In this document: positions 9,303 through 18,662 of the stretch, piece after piece | Position numbering within the stretch: the stretch's first letter is position 1 | Layout of the letters: each line of letters starts with the position of its first letter | Source: Diplonema papillatum | Lineage: Eukaryota; Euglenozoa; Diplonemea; Diplonemida; Diplonemidae | Assembly (NCBI GenBank): GCA_030068145.1 | Contig: JAPJBO010000053.1 | Location: forward strand, 1 to 64,000 | DNA length: 64,000 nt | Direction of reading: 5' to 3' | Notes under the pieces: model-generated | What the model was told of the DNA's origin: nothing | The model's database searches: none | What the model saw: only the letters and a program-made list of their open reading frames with translations | Position numbers and translations under genes: made by a program

Positions 9303-10818
9303 TCACGAACGCTTCGCCGCTGCTGGTTGGTGTGCCTTCTTCGTCTTCGCTAACGGTGACTTCCCCGGCGTTCCCAGCGGACGCTTCGGTTGCGTCATGT
9401 GGACGTCTTGAGACGGAGCCTCGGCCCGTCCCATCTTCTGCTTCGTCGGTGTGGCGACGGGCGTCTTCGGCGCCTTCTTCTTGACCGGGGTCCGGTCTAC
9501 GGGCATCGCCGGGGGTGTCTTCGGCCTCATCGTCGCGACCATCTCCGTCAGCTTCGCCATCTGAGCACTGAGTGCTGCGATGTCACCTCGCAGCGCGTCG
9601 TTCTTCGCGCGTAGCTCCGCGTTCTCCGCCCGGAGCTGTCGCACCGCGCCATTGTTGTCGCCCGCGCCCTTCGGTTGCTCGGGTGTGCTCGTCTTTTCCT
9701 GACCCTGCCGTCGCAACGCCTCGAGGTACGACGAGACCTTCGGCGTCCTCTCCGCCCTTGCATCCCACACCTGCGATTTCGGCCGCCGTCCGGACCTGTC
9801 TTCCTCGGTCTCGTCATCGACCTTCATCAGCGCTCCTCCCGCGCTTATCAGTCGATGCGGGGGCGGCTCCTCGCTGGCGACGACGCGCGTGTCCCCATGC
9901 GTCTTGCTCCGGTAGGACGCGACTTGGCGACATGTCCATCCCGCCGCCTTCATGGTCGCCTCAAGATCCGAAGCGGCATCGCGCGCCTGTGCCCCCCTCA
10001 CCAGGTAATGCATCGCGGGCGGACCCTGCTTCGCCGCCGCTTCGCCCAGCGATTCCCGCACCCGCTCGGACATGCCGTCTTCGACCCTCACCCCCAGCCG
10101 CGCGCGACTACGAGCAAGGCCCAGGCAGCCTTTCCCCTGCGCGAGCACGAGAGCGCTCTTCAGCGATGCTTCCTCGTCAGCTAGCCACACGACGTCGTTC
10201 GTCTCCGACCCCTCCTTCCAGCGCGGTATGCGTAGAAAGAGACCCCTCCTGCCCGAAATTCTCAGCAACCTCCCGACCTGCTCCTCTTCGACGCGCACCA
10301 TCATCTGAAATACGCGGTTTACCCGCCGCACGTTGAACATGCTGTGCGGACTCAGGTCCACCTTCGCCTCTCCCGCGAGCCGCCTGCACTCCGCCTTCAG
10401 CACCCGCCCCCCCGATGGCTCCTGCAGGGCCGCCAACGTCTCTGCCCCGCACCATCGTGCATCTATCTCGGCGCAAATCAGCACCGTCGATGTCGGCGGG
10501 CGGTCAACCTTCTTCACGTCCGCGGGCGCGTACACCACGTCTCCCTCCGGGGACCTCGTCACGTACCCCGGCAGCACTTTCTCCACGCCGTCAACTCGGC
10601 ACACCACGTCCGTCCGCCTGCTGCCCTCCAGAGCCGCCACCGTGACCACCGCCGAGCCCTCCGGCATCCCTTCACGCCGTATCCTGCGCGCGCTCGCCAT
10701 GGGCGCGAACGCCACCGTCGCTTCCGCCAGCTCGGTGTGGTCAACCACCGGCACTCCCCAGTCTTCCTGCCTCAGCTCTATCCTCGCCTTCCCCGCCCCT
10801 CCAACTGCCTTTTCGCCG
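9303..10818 (-). CDS. Retrotransposon ORF1 (copy 2), 5'-truncated
   Basis: The open frame runs from the truncation point at 10818 to the stop at 9303. The first possible initiator here is a GTG at 10754, but alignment to copy 1 shows that about 147 N-terminal codons, including the ATG, are missing, so translation is unlikely. The C-terminal part, not visible in copy 1, contains a strong coiled coil (LRAENAELRAKNDALRGDIA, residues about 370-405 counted from the GTG) and a Lys/Pro-rich tail with repeated TP motifs. A coiled coil suits trimerising ORF1 proteins. A gap of 15 bp separates it from ORF2. Confidence 0.85.
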
Positions 10819-10819
10819 T

Positions 10820-10860
10820 AATCGAGTGTAATCGAGTGTAATCGACGCGTAATCGAGCTA
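10820..10860. repeat. Decamer tandem repeat at the 5' junction of copy 2
   Basis: About four units of gtaatcgagt-like sequence follow the truncated ORF1 end. The same decamer flanks the 3' end at 3686-3708, consistent with a target site duplication or insertion into a pre-existing decamer array. Confidence 0.55.
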
Positions 10861-10929
10861 AAGTCACTTTCAGGGGGGCTAGGTGAATTGGCTCAAACAT
10901 ATTTGTTTTTTGCCCTGAAAATGTACTTA

Positions 10930-12690
10930 GGGTAGAAAGTTTTTTTTTTTTTTGTGCCCATGTTCGCGCGCGCGCAAAATTTTCCAAACCTCCGGGAAAA
11001 AAAACTTTTGGAAAAAAAAACTTTTCAACAGGAAAGTGCAGGGGTGTATGCAAATCGGGACCCGGTCCTGGGTTTTTGAAACCGCCACTTTTTTTCCAAT
11101 TTTCATGCAGGGGTTTTTTTTCTAACTTTCGGTGTGCATGCCCTTTTTTTCTAGGTTTGGGTTGTTAACAGGTTTGTTGTCGGAGAGGTTGGCCTGTGAA
11201 GGAGACTGGCATCTGCACCTGTGCAATCACTCTTTCCAGAAATCTGCTACAATCAGCAAACAAAAGCAGCTGACCAATCAACATGGCACATCTCAGCAAG
11301 TATGTCGGGCTCTGGGCTTTTCGACCGCGCACTGGTCGCAGATTCCAGGATGTGCGGTGCAGTAGCTGCTTGCGACAACGGATTGTTACTGTGTGCAGGT
11401 CAGCTTGGCAACAATCTGGAGCCTATGCGAGATGAAACATCAGAGTCTCACTTTTCTGCGCCTTCTGCGCGGTCAAGTCACCAAATGTCCTACCAGCAGG
11501 CACACACACACACGAACCTAGGAACGATGGCCTGTGGAACTTACAGTACTGGCCAGTAAGTTACGCCAACCGCAAAAGTCGCGTTTCAGCGTAGCCTACG
11601 GCTAAGTTCCAAACTCCTGGACGATGACCAACTGTGGACTTGGCGATTTCTAGGTGACTGCAGACTTAGAGGAGGATGCACGTCCCCTAAACGTCCTGCT
11701 GTTGGGGCCTTGTGCTTTAGAAGTTGCCAATAAGCCGTTCCACGTTCCAGAGACCTAGTTATCTCTTTGCACGTGATGTGTCATGCTTTTGTCTTGATCG
11801 TCACGCTAAGGCGCGCGTTTGGGGCCTCGCGACTCCTTCGACTGCTCGTCCAGGTTCATCGGTTGCGCGTCGATTTCTGCTTCTTCACGGCGCTTGGGCG
11901 ATGGCCGCGCTTCGATGGGCGCTCCTCTACGCCGTTTTGTTGTCGGGTTCGACGCAGAGTTCGTTCGCCGCATCTTCGCTCGCTCGCGTCGGTTGTTACT
12001 CGTCTTCTGCTGCCTCCCCGGTAGCAGGAACACTCGATACGAGAACTTTACACAGCCTTCAGGGTGTAGCTGGTTCAAAGAAAAAGTCAGGTTTTCCCAT
12101 TCAAGCATCAGACTGCAACCGTAGCATGGTGGCGGTAAGGGGTCCGTTCAAAAGAAAAAGGTGAAGCAGAAGGTTTCGTGTCCAACTGACATGACACAAA
12201 TTGCGGTTTTCCTTCGCCATTCGACGTGATGGTCTTTTGTAGGCACACCTGTGTAGCTCCCTTGCCCAAACCTTTTTGACGAAGCCGTGTGTTGGCTCTA
12301 CAAGCGGAGAACAATACGTGAGTCGAGCACAAGAAAAGCAAAACAACAACGAAATGACACGCAAAGTCTCTTCATGCACACACGAGCGTCACTGTGTGGC
12401 ATGACAGACTTGTGACAAATTGTCGATTTTTTTGGTCCGCCAAAATCACTCAGAGTATGTTAAACCCTGCCTCTAAACGCGGAAATTCGGTGTTCTTTGG
12501 TTTTGTCTGTCTCTTTTGGTGCCCCCCTGGTCCTCATGAGGACCCGAATCTTCGTTTCTCCTCTTCGGGGACGTTGTGGTTTCCTAGCCAAGAAAAGTTT
12601 TTTTTCTCGAAAAGTTTTATTTTTGCGCGCGCGCGCGGAAACTTTTGGGGGTCAATATAACATGGGCACAAAAAAAAAAACTTTCTACCC
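10930..12690. mobile_element. TTA-flanked non-autonomous DNA transposon (PIF/Harbinger-like), element I
   Basis: TTA at 10927-10929 and 12691-12693 flanks inverted termini beginning GGGTAGAAAG, then a poly-T run, then GTGCCCATGTT. A (CG)n tract follows on the left (cgcgcgcgcgc) and is present in degenerate form on the right. A 3-bp TTA/TAA target duplication with GGG termini is typical of PIF/Harbinger (family knowledge). There is no transposase frame; instead it carries a piece of retrotransposon ORF2 (11761-12000). A related copy in opposite orientation is at 37441-39169. Confidence 0.7.
11761..12000 (-). pseudogene. Captured 3' end of retrotransposon ORF2
   Basis: It matches 3771-4010 (the C-terminal basic tail and stop region of ORF2) with substitutions and small deletions that break the frame. 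It is internal to element I; the same fragment lies in the inverted relative at about 38000-38256, so it was carried with the element rather than inserted twice. Confidence 0.75.
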
Positions 12691-12892
12691 TTAGGGTGCT
12701 CTGACTTTTTTTTTTGTTTCTGGTCCCCGGCCCCCCAAAAAATCTGTACGCACGCACGCAAAAAAAAAAATAAATAGCCCAAAAAAACTAGGGCATATAA
12801 AGGCGTTTTTCTCTGAGCCTCTGCTTCGTTAAGGCGTCACATCTGTCGTGGTTGACTCTGAGACTGCGATGTGGCGGGCACAGACTCGTTGA

Positions 12893-13306
12893 TCAACATT
12901 TTCGCAGGGTGCAGTCCACGTTGTCGACACAGATCACAGATCTTTGAATTCCGTTGTAGAATATCATCAGGTTCAAGGTCCACTCGACATGGGCAGTACA
13001 GGACATCCCTCCCTTAAACACGGATGACAGCTTGATCTCACTAGCATTGTCTCCCTCGCCCACTGTACTCGTAGCAGCCTCCTCAGGAAATGTCAATGTG
13101 CAATGTGTTTCCTCGATGAGTTGAGACAAGGCACCCTGGTGAAGCTTGGCTTGGGATACACTTGCCCGGAAGATTCCGCGAAATGTGTTACACATTAGGC
13201 ACTGAATAGGCTGGTGCAGATTCTGTATCTTGATGAAGGCCGATTGGTGCGCCTCGGGGCAGCGACGGTCTGAAGGTGTCCTCGTGACGGATGTCAGCTT
13301 ACATAC
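12893..13306 (-). CDS. Unrecognised Cys/His-containing ORF inside element II
   Basis: Reading upstream of the Met at 13195, the frame stays open to about 13306 with protein-like sequence including RRCPEAHQSAF and QPIQCLMCNTFRG, a possible zinc-binding CxxH/CxxC arrangement. The C-terminal part (IKLSSVFKGGMSCTAHVEW onward) ends at a stop at 12893. There is no ATG at the 5' end, so it is an exon or a decayed gene. It could be a remnant of the element's own protein; no family is recognised. Confidence 0.4.
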   Translation of the reverse strand, partial: VCKLTSVTRTPSDRRCPEAHQSAFIKIQNLHQPIQCLMCNTFRGIFRASVSQAKLHQGALSQLIEETHCTLTFPEEAATSTVGEGDNASEIKLSSVFKGGMSCTAHVEWTLNLMIFYNGIQRSVICVDNVDCTLRKC

Positions 13307-13352
13307 TTAAACACCCCCTCAAATCTTCCTCAGCAATTCTCTCCTATTTGGG

Positions 13353-13607
13353 CTACAAGTGTTGGGCACTCGAGGAGTCGACAATGAGAGGACATCTTGT
13401 TGTTGTGTATCCTCGCAGCTCCGCAGGTTGACAAGGCGCGGGGATGAATTTGCTCCACCATGGGCCTTCCAGAGTTCCATACTTCTCCCGGACGTACGCA
13501 AGAAGAGATGCCTGCTCGGCTGCGGTATCCTCATTTAATACAACCACGGGTTGTCTGCTGTATTGAGCGGTCCCAAGACGGGCTTTGATAGCCTCCAGAG
13601 CGTTCAT
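13353..13607 (-). CDS. Unrecognised ORF inside element II
   Basis: An 85-residue frame from ATG 13607 (MNALEAIKARLGTAQYSRQP) with good protein character up to DSSSAQHL. The neighbouring frame ending at 13319 (VPNTCSPNRRELLRKI) reads as its natural continuation, suggesting a single-base shift near 13365. It lies just upstream, in minus-strand sense, of 12893-13306 and may be the first part of the same decayed gene. Confidence 0.4.
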   Translation of the reverse strand: MNALEAIKARLGTAQYSRQPVVVLNEDTAAEQASLLAYVREKYGTLEGPWWSKFIPAPCQPAELRGYTTTRCPLIVDSSSAQHL

Positions 13608-13941
13608 ACAGCGTTCACAGCGTTATCTGTAGCTGTGGCCTGGTGCTGTTCTGGACACACTGAGAGCGCGTGCTTTAGAACCCTTCCACAGCACGACGAG
13701 ACACAGGCGAACCGACCAGTAGTGGTCACTTCTTGTGCAAATTATCTTTTTCTTGGATTATCTTTTTTTCCGACGGTTCTCAGAAATCTGTACGCACGCG
13801 GGACCAGAAACAAAAAAAAAGTCAGAGCACCCTTAGCAACTTTTTAGCAAAATTTTCAAAATTTTCAATTTTTCCAGATTTTGGCCATTTTGGGCCGTTT
13901 TTGCCGATTTTTCCAGTATTTGGCCATCTTGGACCATTTTG

Positions 13942-14037
13942 GTACCTCTAAGGAAATTTCCAAAATTGTTTTGAGGCTAAATTGGCTGAGAAATGTACTT
14001 AGAGAATTTCGATTTGGTACCTCTAAGGAAATAAAAA
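13942..14037. repeat. GGTACCTCTAAGGAAAT direct repeats beside the foldback element (left)
   Basis: The motif occurs twice on the left of the foldback element (about 13942 and 14016) and twice on its right (about 16411 and 16439), all in the same orientation. They appear to belong to the host sequence into which the foldback element inserted. Confidence 0.5.
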
Positions 14038-14040
14038 AAA

Positions 14041-14545
14041 GGGCAAAATTCGCTTATATCCAAAAGTCAAATTTTCGTTTCGCTTATATCCAAGTTTGGA
14101 TATGAGCGAAACGAAATTTGGCTCATTGGATATGAGCGAAACGAAATTTGGCTTTTTGGATATAAGCGGAACGAAAATTGGCTCGTTGGATATGAGCGAA
14201 ACAAAATTGGCCAATTGGATACAAGCGAAACGAAAATTGGCTTTTTGGATATAAGCGAAACGAAAATTGGCTTTTTGGATATAAGCGAAACGAAAATTGG
14301 CCATTGGATATAAGCGACACGGAATTTGGCTTTTTGGATATGAGCGAAACGAAAATTGGCTTTTTGGATATAAGCGAAACGAAAATTGGCTTTTTGGATA
14401 TAAGCGAAACGAAAATTGGCTTTTTGGATATAAGCGAAACGAAAATTGGCTTTTTGGATATAAGCGAAACGAAAATTGGCTTTTTGGATATAAGCGACAC
14501 GAAATTTGGCTTTTTGGATATAAGCGAAACGAAATTTGGCTCATA
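14041..14545. repeat. 30-bp minisatellite array, left arm of FB-1
   Basis: About two units in one orientation, then a junction ccaagtttgg near 14095, then about 15 units in the other orientation. The units are contiguous, without spacers. Because 30 is divisible by three, several frames stay open and give a repeated YPKSQFSFRL-like peptide, which is not evidence for a gene. Confidence 0.9.
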
Positions 14546-14939
14546 TGTACAACGACGATTTTGGGGGGGACCCTTTTCGACTTGTTTCCAGGGACCATGT
14601 TGACGATTCAGAGACATTCTGAGCCATCAGAACAAAAGAATTCTAAATCTGAGGCTGCGATGGTCTCCAGAATGAGGTTTCTATTTCTCAACGCTGCTGG
14701 ACGCGCACTACCCGTATGCCCCCCCACACCCCTTTTTCTGGGAGGGCAAAGAGGGAAGGGAGGGGCAATATTGCATCATCCTGCGTACACAGTCATCTGC
14801 ACTACGACCGACGGAATTCGCTCTCAAAGTACGGAGTCAAGTCTCGTCTGTATACGCGATGCGGTTTACCGAAGCCATCGAGCGCCACGGCCAGGGATGG
14901 ATACGTTTACTCGCTGATCGATGCTACGGCAGTACGGCA

Positions 14940-15070
14940 AACCCACTATGCAGCCTGAGTTCAGCCCCGCGCACCTAGCGCTCACAAGGCAACCCATGAT
15001 CACTTCGGTGTGAGGGATCAGTCCTGACCGAGCCTAATGCCTGCCGGGCGCCTGCTCCGTTGCGGTGTTT
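14940..15070. repeat. 130-bp GC-rich direct repeat, unit 1, in the FB-1 centre
   Basis: This is repeated at 15217-15349 with very few differences, 277-279 bp apart. It contains cacttcggtgtgagggatca, which can form short hairpins. It does not match 5S, tRNA, U1, U2 or U6 signatures by eye. Confidence 0.75.
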
Positions 15071-15216
15071 CTTGCTGACCAATGCGTTCCACGTCTGAAG
15101 GGACCTTGCGTTAAGTTCGCGCCTTCTGTGGGTATACAGACTTGATCACGACTTTTGGAAACGAAGCTTACTCTTGAGATCCGGTGTGGAGGGGAGGGCC
15201 ATTGTTACCTGACAAA

Positions 15217-15349
15217 ACCCACTCATGCAGCCTGAGTTCAGCCCCGCGCATCTAGCGCTCACAAGGCAACCCGTGATCACTTCGGTGTGAGGGATCAGTC
15301 CTGACCGAGCCTAATGCCTGCCGGGCGCCTGCTCCGTTGCGGTGTTTTG
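15217..15349. repeat. 130-bp GC-rich direct repeat, unit 2
   Basis: Second copy of 14940-15070, retaining the same core (gcctaatgcctgccgggcgc). It is followed by three shorter repeats of tgttctacctcctgtgattc at about 15390, 15434 and 15468. Confidence 0.75.
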
Positions 15350-15384
15350 AAAACTAGGTAACTTTGTGCTCAGTGGTCGTACGA

Positions 15385-15492
15385 ATCATGTTCCACGTCC
15401 TGTGATTCGTGCTTTCAAGCTTATTTCATGAATCATGTTCTACCTCCTGTGATTCGTGATGGTTGTATGTTCTACCTCCTGTGATTCGTGAT
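15385..15492. repeat. Triplicated 24-bp repeat
   Basis: Three copies of a sequence with core cctgtgattcgtg, spaced 34-47 bp apart, in the centre of FB-1. No coding function is evident. Confidence 0.6.
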
Positions 15493-15969
15493 TGTCCTGA
15501 TACGTGAATGTATGCGAAACAAAAATTGCGTTGCAAATTTCGGCGACATGTGATTGGACAATGGTAAAGGGAATAGCTACTGTAGCTACTACTGGGAGTT
15601 CAAGCGGACGAGTCACACAGGTATCCCATGGTGGGGCCCAAGGGTACCTGTATATCGAGGGTGGGGCCCGCGACCCGGGCCCCGGATTAGCACTAATAGT
15701 AGGCCCAGGTACTGCCGTCGTACTTGCTTGGAGGAAACAGAGAGGGCAGAACCTGGTTGGTAGCACTGTGCTGCCCCAAACCCGTCGGGTTGCTCGTTTG
15801 GCGAACCACTGTCCCTCTCGCAGATGACAGCAAATCCAGTGTTAGGCACCCACAAAATCCACCCAAATTCAGGGTTAGTGTATTGGCTGCAAATGTCCCC
15901 CCAAAAAGGGGGAAAACGCCATCCAGGGTCACAAGGCCTGGACAGTCAATTTCGCTGAGCTGTTGAGTG

Positions 15970-16394
15970 ACCCTTTCACACTAAGCCAAATTTCCGTTTC
16001 GCTTATATCCAAAAAGCCAAATTTCGTTTCGCTTATATCCAAAACAAATTTTTGTTTCGCTTGTATCCAAAAAGCCAAATTTCCGTTTCGCTTATATCCA
16101 AAAAGCCAAATTTCGTTTCGCTTATATCCAAAACAAAATTTTGTTTCACTTATATCCAATGAGCCAAATTTCGTTTCGCTTATATCCAAAAAAGCCAATT
16201 TTCGTTTCGCTTATATCCAAAGCAAAATTTTGTTTCGCTTATATCCAAAAGTCAAATTTGCGTTTCGCTTATATCCAGGTTTGGATATAAGCGAAACGAA
16301 ATTTGGCTTTTTGGATATAAGCGAAACGGAAATTTGGCTTTTCGGATATAAGCGAAACGAAAATTTGACTTTTGGATATAAGCGAATTTTTCCC
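15970..16394. repeat. 30-bp minisatellite array, right arm of FB-1
   Basis: Units complementary to those of the left arm run to about 16276, then flip at ccaggtttgg to the opposite orientation until the terminus. The order mirrors the left arm, so the whole element can fold back on itself. Confidence 0.88.
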
Positions 16395-16662
16395 TAAAAA
16401 AATTTGTTTGGTACCTCTAAGGAAATAAACAAATTGTTTGGTACCTCTAAGGAAATAAACGAATTGGGTTAGTCCTCTAAGGACTTTATCTCAATCCAGA
16501 AAAACAGCGGTTTGTGCCCAAAACAAGGCTCGCCGAGAGCATACGAGCTCGAAATCGGCTCGCAAACATGGTTTTTGGGGGGGGTGTAGGTCCTATACCC
16601 CACTTGCCCAGCATCTTACTATGCCAGAAAACATCTGCCCAAACCCCCCCCCCCTTTTGGCA
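16395..16662. other. Spacer between FB-1 and the CACTA-like element
   Basis: It contains two GGTACCTCTAAGGAAAT motifs and, at 16590-16660, a stretch (tgcccagcatcttac, tctgcccaaacccc) resembling 62140-62205. No gene is seen. Confidence 0.4.
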
Positions 16663-16668
16663 CACCAC

Positions 16669-16818
16669 GTACTTGTCATACGTATGACAAGTACGACGTA
16701 ACGTTGTACTTGTCATATGACAAGTACAATGACAAGTACAATCCATGACAAGTAGGTACTTGTCATATGACAAGTACCTACTTGTCATATGACAAGTACA
16801 TACTTGTCATATGACAAG
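16669..16818. repeat. Left subterminal palindrome cluster
   Basis: Four full or near-full copies of ACTTGTCATATGACAAGT, a variant with ATACGTAT at the centre, and some half sites, joined by 2-10 bp linkers. Such clusters are usual transposase-binding regions (inference). Confidence 0.85.
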
Positions 16819-17424
16819 TTATGTGAGGGAACTACTCTAGTCTCGCATACAATTGGCTGAGAAAAGCATGGTATACAACAATAGTTATTGATTGCAAGCG
16901 AAATCTCACTCTGAAAACAGTCTAACAAGTCAGAAAGACAAGCTACTGACTGCCCCAGCCAAGTCTCTACAAACGGCTGCGCGGGTAGACCGTGTGGGCG
17001 CCACCATAAAAAACAGACTGACCAAGCCTCTGTTGCTGAGTTGAGGTGATGTCTGCAAGCAGGGTGGTTGGCCAACACATCGGATGCGTTTGATGGTCTG
17101 TCGCTGTGTCCAATTCCTTGCTTCCATTTCGCTCAGCAGAACATAGTCATCTCGCGCCAACTCTTTGGGACCAGACGCAGGGACTGGAAAGCTTTCCGTC
17201 TTCGTTGATAACCCAAACTACGCAGTTCTGCTGTCACCACACCACTTGCCAGGATAAGTAACGAACACACGCCACCATGAGCGCAAAACGCGAGAGAGAC
17301 ACGCCAAGCACCTGTACAAGATAAAAAAAGGAACAAGAAGTCAAGCGACTTGGGAAGAACACAAGAAGAAAAACAAACAGCCCAAGTCATAGAGGACTTT
17401 ATCGAAGTGTATACAACCAAGTAG

Positions 17425-18297
17425 GACGACAAAAGCGTTGACCATAAACCGATACAAAGCGTTATCGAAAGCGTGTTCGGCGTGCGGGTGTCGCCCAAGA
17501 ATGCCTACATAGGCAGGCACCTGTCAAAACACTATGGGATGGACGTGATAAGCCTGAGTAAGGCAAAACAGGAAGGGGTGAAGCAGTACGCTGTGCGCAC
17601 GAAACAGAACACGGAGACCACCTTTTTCGGTGTTGCTGTGAGAAAGGCCCCGACGAACACTGCAAAGAGTAGCGAGGCGTACGAGAGGCTAATGCTGGCC
17701 TGTGTGAAGGACGTTTCGTTATCTAACCTTGACATGCTTGCAATGTACAACGCAAAGCTTGAGGGGACCAAGGTAGGGGAGACAACGAAGCATGCAGCAG
17801 GAAAACGGATGATGGAATGGCCCGATATTACAGTGACAGGCAGAATCCTTCTCGATTCAGAATTCTTCTGGGTGGTCACGATTGAGAACGGGTGCACAGA
17901 GCTGATCGACAGTCGCCCACCGTCCATGTGCGACGGTAAGTTGGAGTTTAGCTTCAAGAGGGAAACTCCATCGAAGAACTTTGAAGCTGGGACGTACAGC
18001 GGTACATACACAGTTCCTGCTGAGGTGACTGTTGATACCACAAAAGAGATTACAGTGCACTCAGATGGCGGCTGCACCACTGTTTATATGCCGTTGCCGA
18101 CACGTACAGTTACCACAAGCAAGGTGACGAAGACATCTTGGAAGGAGCATATTCTTGGGAAGAAGGTCGAAAGCAGAGACAAAGACGAAGATGAAGACGA
18201 GGATGAAGACGACTTAGAGAACAACAGTGCAAACAATGATGATGATACTGACCCTAGCGAAAGAGGGAACATTCCTCCTGTGACGTTCTCCCCCTAA
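17425..18297 (+). CDS. First ORF of the CACTA-like element, unknown function, acidic C-terminus
   Basis: The frame is open from just after a TAG (17422-17424) to the stop at 18297. The peptide before the TAG (QVIEDFIEVYTTK) continues smoothly into DDKSVDHKPIQSVIESVFGV, so the TAG looks like a point mutation in a longer gene that began near 17280. No ATG opens the visible frame. The C-terminus has an Asp/Glu run (about 18183-18213). No recognised domain; many CMC elements encode a second protein besides the transposase, so an accessory role is possible (inference). Confidence 0.5.
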   Translation, partial: DDKSVDHKPIQSVIESVFGVRVSPKNAYIGRHLSKHYGMDVISLSKAKQEGVKQYAVRTKQNTETTFFGVAVRKAPTNTAKSSEAYERLMLACVKDVSLSNLDMLAMYNAKLEGTKVGETTKHAAGKRMMEWPDITVTGRILLDSEFFWVVTIENGCTELIDSRPPSMCDGKLEFSFKRETPSKNFEAGTYSGTYTVPAEVTVDTTKEITVHSDGGCTTVYMPLPTRTVTTSKVTKTSWKEHILGKKVESRDKDEDEDEDEDDLENNSANNDDDTDPSERGNIPPVTFSP

Positions 18298-18662
18298 CCA
18301 CTAGCAAACCTACGCTTTCTCTGTCGCAACACGCGAAAAATACGGGCACACGAGAATACGTAACACGTTTTCATGAGATTGCTTGCATGCTCTTCTAAAT
18401 TTGGTTTTGCATCACAGCGTGGGTTGTGCATATTTGCTGCGGCTCTCTTCTCTGTTTCTTTCACGACCTACTTGCATTGCTAGTTCTGCAGGTCTTCCTT
18501 GCGCTCGATCATCCCTTTCCTTCGTGCTGAAACCTTGAGTTGGTCATGCTGCATTTCCGTGAACGGCTCACCAATTGAAACAATTTTTGTACCGTGTTGA
18601 AGAATCTGGGCGCGTCCACTGATTTAGTCTTCGGTTACAGGGGGTTGAGTAGAGGAACAAAA

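Larger units (their letters stand above)
3709..10818 (-). mobile_element. Non-LTR (APE endonuclease type) retrotransposon, copy 2, 5'-truncated
   Basis: On the minus strand, ORF1 (9303-10818, truncated) is followed after 15 bp by the complete ORF2 (3765-9287) and a short 3' UTR. The 3' terminus is defined by comparison with 28605 and about 22436, where related copies end in the same tail (tttgcattcta). Homology to copy 1 stops abruptly at 10818, as expected for incomplete reverse transcription. ORF2 has no stops or frameshifts and the copies are nearly identical, so insertion was recent. No LTR, RNase H domain or poly(A) tail is seen. Confidence 0.9.
12694..13832. mobile_element. TTA-flanked DNA transposon (PIF/Harbinger-like), element II
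   Basis: The termini are exact inverted repeats: GGGTGCTCTGAC plus poly-T plus GTTTCTGGTCCC at 12694, and the reverse complement ending at 13832. TTA lies at 12691-12693 and 13833-13835, the left one shared with element I. Inside are two minus-strand open segments that look coding (12893-13306 and 13353-13607). Confidence 0.75.
14041..16394. mobile_element. Foldback-type element FB-1 with 30-bp repeat arms
   Basis: The termini are inverted: GGGCAAAATTCGCTTATATCC at the left and its near reverse complement ending in CCC at 16394. Flanks are taaaaaaaa on the left and taaaaaaa on the right, an 8-9 bp target duplication. Each arm is an array of 30-bp units (core GGATATAAGCGAAACGAA), and in each arm the units flip orientation once (near 14096 and 16279). 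The 1.4-kb centre (14560-15970) has no convincing gene. Confidence 0.7.

Noticed and set aside
14023..14617. Two long overlapping frames (191 and 164 codons) giving repeated YPKSQFSFRL-like peptides
   Set aside because: They are translations of the contiguous 30-bp repeat; with a unit divisible by three, several frames on both strands stay open without any coding function.
14940..15070. 5S rRNA or snRNA gene
   Set aside because: No match to the internal control region of 5S or to U1, U2 or U6 core sequences on either strand.
14041..16394. CRISPR-like regular 30-bp repeats
   Set aside because: Units are contiguous with no unique spacers, occur in inverted arms, and the genome is eukaryotic.
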